From Glaciihabitans sp. (GTDB taxonomy: Bacteria; Actinomycetota; Actinomycetes; Actinomycetales; Microbacteriaceae), in the NCBI GenBank assembly GCA_025463465.1, contig JAODAO010000081.1, positions 1 to 46,852 of the forward strand: a stretch of DNA of 46,852 bases, written 5' to 3'. The notes beneath the pieces were generated by a model. That model was not told the DNA's origin and ran no database searches. It saw only the letters and a program-made list of their open reading frames with translations. The translations under genes and the position numbers were made by a program. Below are positions 46,026 through 46,852 of this stretch, piece by piece; position 1 is the stretch's first letter, and each line of letters begins with the position of its first letter.

Positions 46026-46565
46026 ATGCCACTGCTGCCGCGTTCTGTGATCCTCACGATTGTCACCCTGATGACCGCGGTAGCTGCCGCGGCGGCACCC
46101 GTCACCGCCGCGGCAACAACCGCTCAACAGCCACCGTTTTCCAGCTCAGACCCGCAATGGCTATGGCCGACGACCAACCCACGGGTAATCCTGCGGGAAT
46201 TCGCCGCGCCGGCCACGCGCTTCGGCGCTGGCCACCGCGGCATGGACATCGAGGCCCGAATGGTAGTGGCCCCAGCCGACGGCGTTGTGCACTTCTCCGG
46301 GAACATCTTCGGGCGCGGTGTGCTCTCCATCGAGCACAACAATGGACTACTGAGCAGCTACGAGCCGGTAATCAGCTCGCTGGTGAAAGGCGAACCGGTT
46401 CACCGCGGGCAGGTCGTCGCCGAGGTTGCGCCGCCGACCACACACTGCGACGTTGGCTGCCTGCACTTCGGGGTGCGCCTCGACGGCGAATACGTGTCCC
46501 CGATGAACTTCTTCGGGCTGATCCCCCGGTCGATCCTGTTGCCATCGCGGCAGCAACCCCGATGA
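46026..46565 (+). CDS. Secreted M23-family (LytM-like) peptidase
   Basis: The start is ATG at 46026, preceded by GGAGGA at about 12 bases; a TTG start at 45993 in the same frame is less likely. The 179-residue protein opens with a signal peptide (about 1-30; hydrophobic run ILTIVTLMTAVAAAAAP). The LytM/M23 domain covers about 50-165, with the zinc ligands His70 and Asp74 in HRGMD and His147 in CLHFGV; the CLHF-type third motif is usual in actinobacterial members. VVAPADGVVHFSG and EHNNGLLSSYEPV complete the fold. It may cleave peptidoglycan cross-bridges or act as a non-enzymatic regulator of a hydrolase. It lies between rpsB and xerC, a conserved actinobacterial position. Confidence 0.9.
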   Translation: MPLLPRSVILTIVTLMTAVAAAAAPVTAAATTAQQPPFSSSDPQWLWPTTNPRVILREFAAPATRFGAGHRGMDIEARMVVAPADGVVHFSGNIFGRGVLSIEHNNGLLSSYEPVISSLVKGEPVHRGQVVAEVAPPTTHCDVGCLHFGVRLDGEYVSPMNFFGLIPRSILLPSRQQPR

Positions 46566-46586
46566 ACCGACGGCCACTTCATTGCC

Positions 46587-46852
46587 TTACGCCCGGGGAT
46601 GCGCCATCCGGTAGCTCTCCGTCAGCCGCTCGGTGGACACGTGGGTATAGAGCTGGGTCGTGCCGAGGCTCGCGTGTCCCAGCATCTCCTGCACCGATCT
46701 CAGGTCGGCTCCTCCATCGAGCAGGTGGGTCGCCGCCGTGTGCCTGAGCGTGTGCGGTCCGGCGGGACCGGAACCCGGCAGGGTCGCCAGCAGCTCGGCG
46801 ACCAACTCATACACGGCCCGGGTGCCATACCTTCCGCCGCGGGAACCGAGGA
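46587..46852 (-). CDS. xerC: Tyrosine recombinase XerC (partial, C-terminus)
   Basis: Only the last 88 residues are in the window; the gene continues past the right edge, and the visible frame stays open up to it. It begins with [17 protein letters not shown] and carries the C-terminal catalytic box: [12 protein letters not shown] with the active His and Arg, [15 protein letters not shown] with the second His and the Tyr nucleophile. These match XerC/XerD recombinases, which resolve chromosome dimers at dif. The XerC assignment rests on the neighbouring rpsB and M23 genes, a common actinobacterial order; XerD is possible but less likely. It converges with the M23 gene, 21 bases apart. Confidence 0.88.
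   Translation of the reverse strand, partial: LGSRGGRYGTRAVYELVAELLATLPGSGPAGPHTLRHTAATHLLDGGADLRSVQEMLGHASLGTTQLYTHVSTERLTESYRMAHPRA

Overview
This 46.9 kb window is a high-GC chromosomal segment from an actinobacterium, most likely Micrococcales and probably Microbacteriaceae. The evidence is the gatCAB amidotransferase, the order cysteine desulfurase - mnmA - ligA, the GlgE-type glycogen pathway, the order xerC - M23 peptidase - rpsB - tsf - pyrH - frr - cdsA, and DivIVA-family coiled-coil proteins. The genus cannot be fixed from the sequence alone. No rRNA, tRNA, CRISPR array, insertion sequence or prophage was seen.

Layout. 1-2010 (minus): gatC, gatA and the start of gatB. 2124-4356 (minus): a small membrane protein and a tandem pair of membrane-anchored YceI proteins. 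4590-5663 (plus): an isopenicillin-N-synthase-like 2-oxoglutarate/Fe(II) oxygenase. 5699-7150 (minus): a DUF1023-type alpha/beta hydrolase. 7421-12336 (minus): cysteine desulfurase, mnmA and ligA. 12404-14452 (plus): glgX. 14493-22747 (minus): seven tightly packed genes, pnuC, nadR, a MoxR-type AAA+ ATPase, an unknown protein, a zincin-plus-VWA protein, another unknown protein and a PaaK-like adenylating enzyme. 22813-23307 (plus): a YbaK-family deacylase. 23357-30421: glgP facing away from glgE-glgB. 30518-33228 (minus): a TPR-thioredoxin-like protein and a membrane/lipoprotein-like protein. 33492-36479 (plus): a 639-residue coiled-coil protein and an AI-2E-family transporter. 36498-40069 (minus): an alpha/beta hydrolase, a small putative zinc-binding protein, a CPA1 antiporter and a secreted lysozyme-like protein. 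40117-45665 (minus): a DivIVA-motif protein, cdsA, frr, a degraded membrane-protein remnant, pyrH, tsf and rpsB. 46026-46852: an M23 peptidase (plus) and the end of xerC (minus).

The most unusual locus is the MoxR / zincin-VWA / PaaK-like module (14493-21050). Its five genes overlap one another by 4-8 bases and begin 10 bases after nadR, so they are probably co-expressed with NAD-precursor uptake and salvage. Two of the five proteins belong to no family I recognise. The substrate and purpose of the module cannot be read from the sequence.

The glycogen genes form a network: GlgE and GlgB build and branch the polymer from maltose-1-phosphate, while GlgP and GlgX degrade it. glgX, glgP, glgE and also pnuC each have a TANNNT box 6-7 bases before the start codon and no clear Shine-Dalgarno sequence, which suggests leaderless transcripts. 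The coiled-coil protein at 33492 contains 26 consecutive 11-residue repeats without a gap, which suggests a cytoskeletal or polar-scaffold role.
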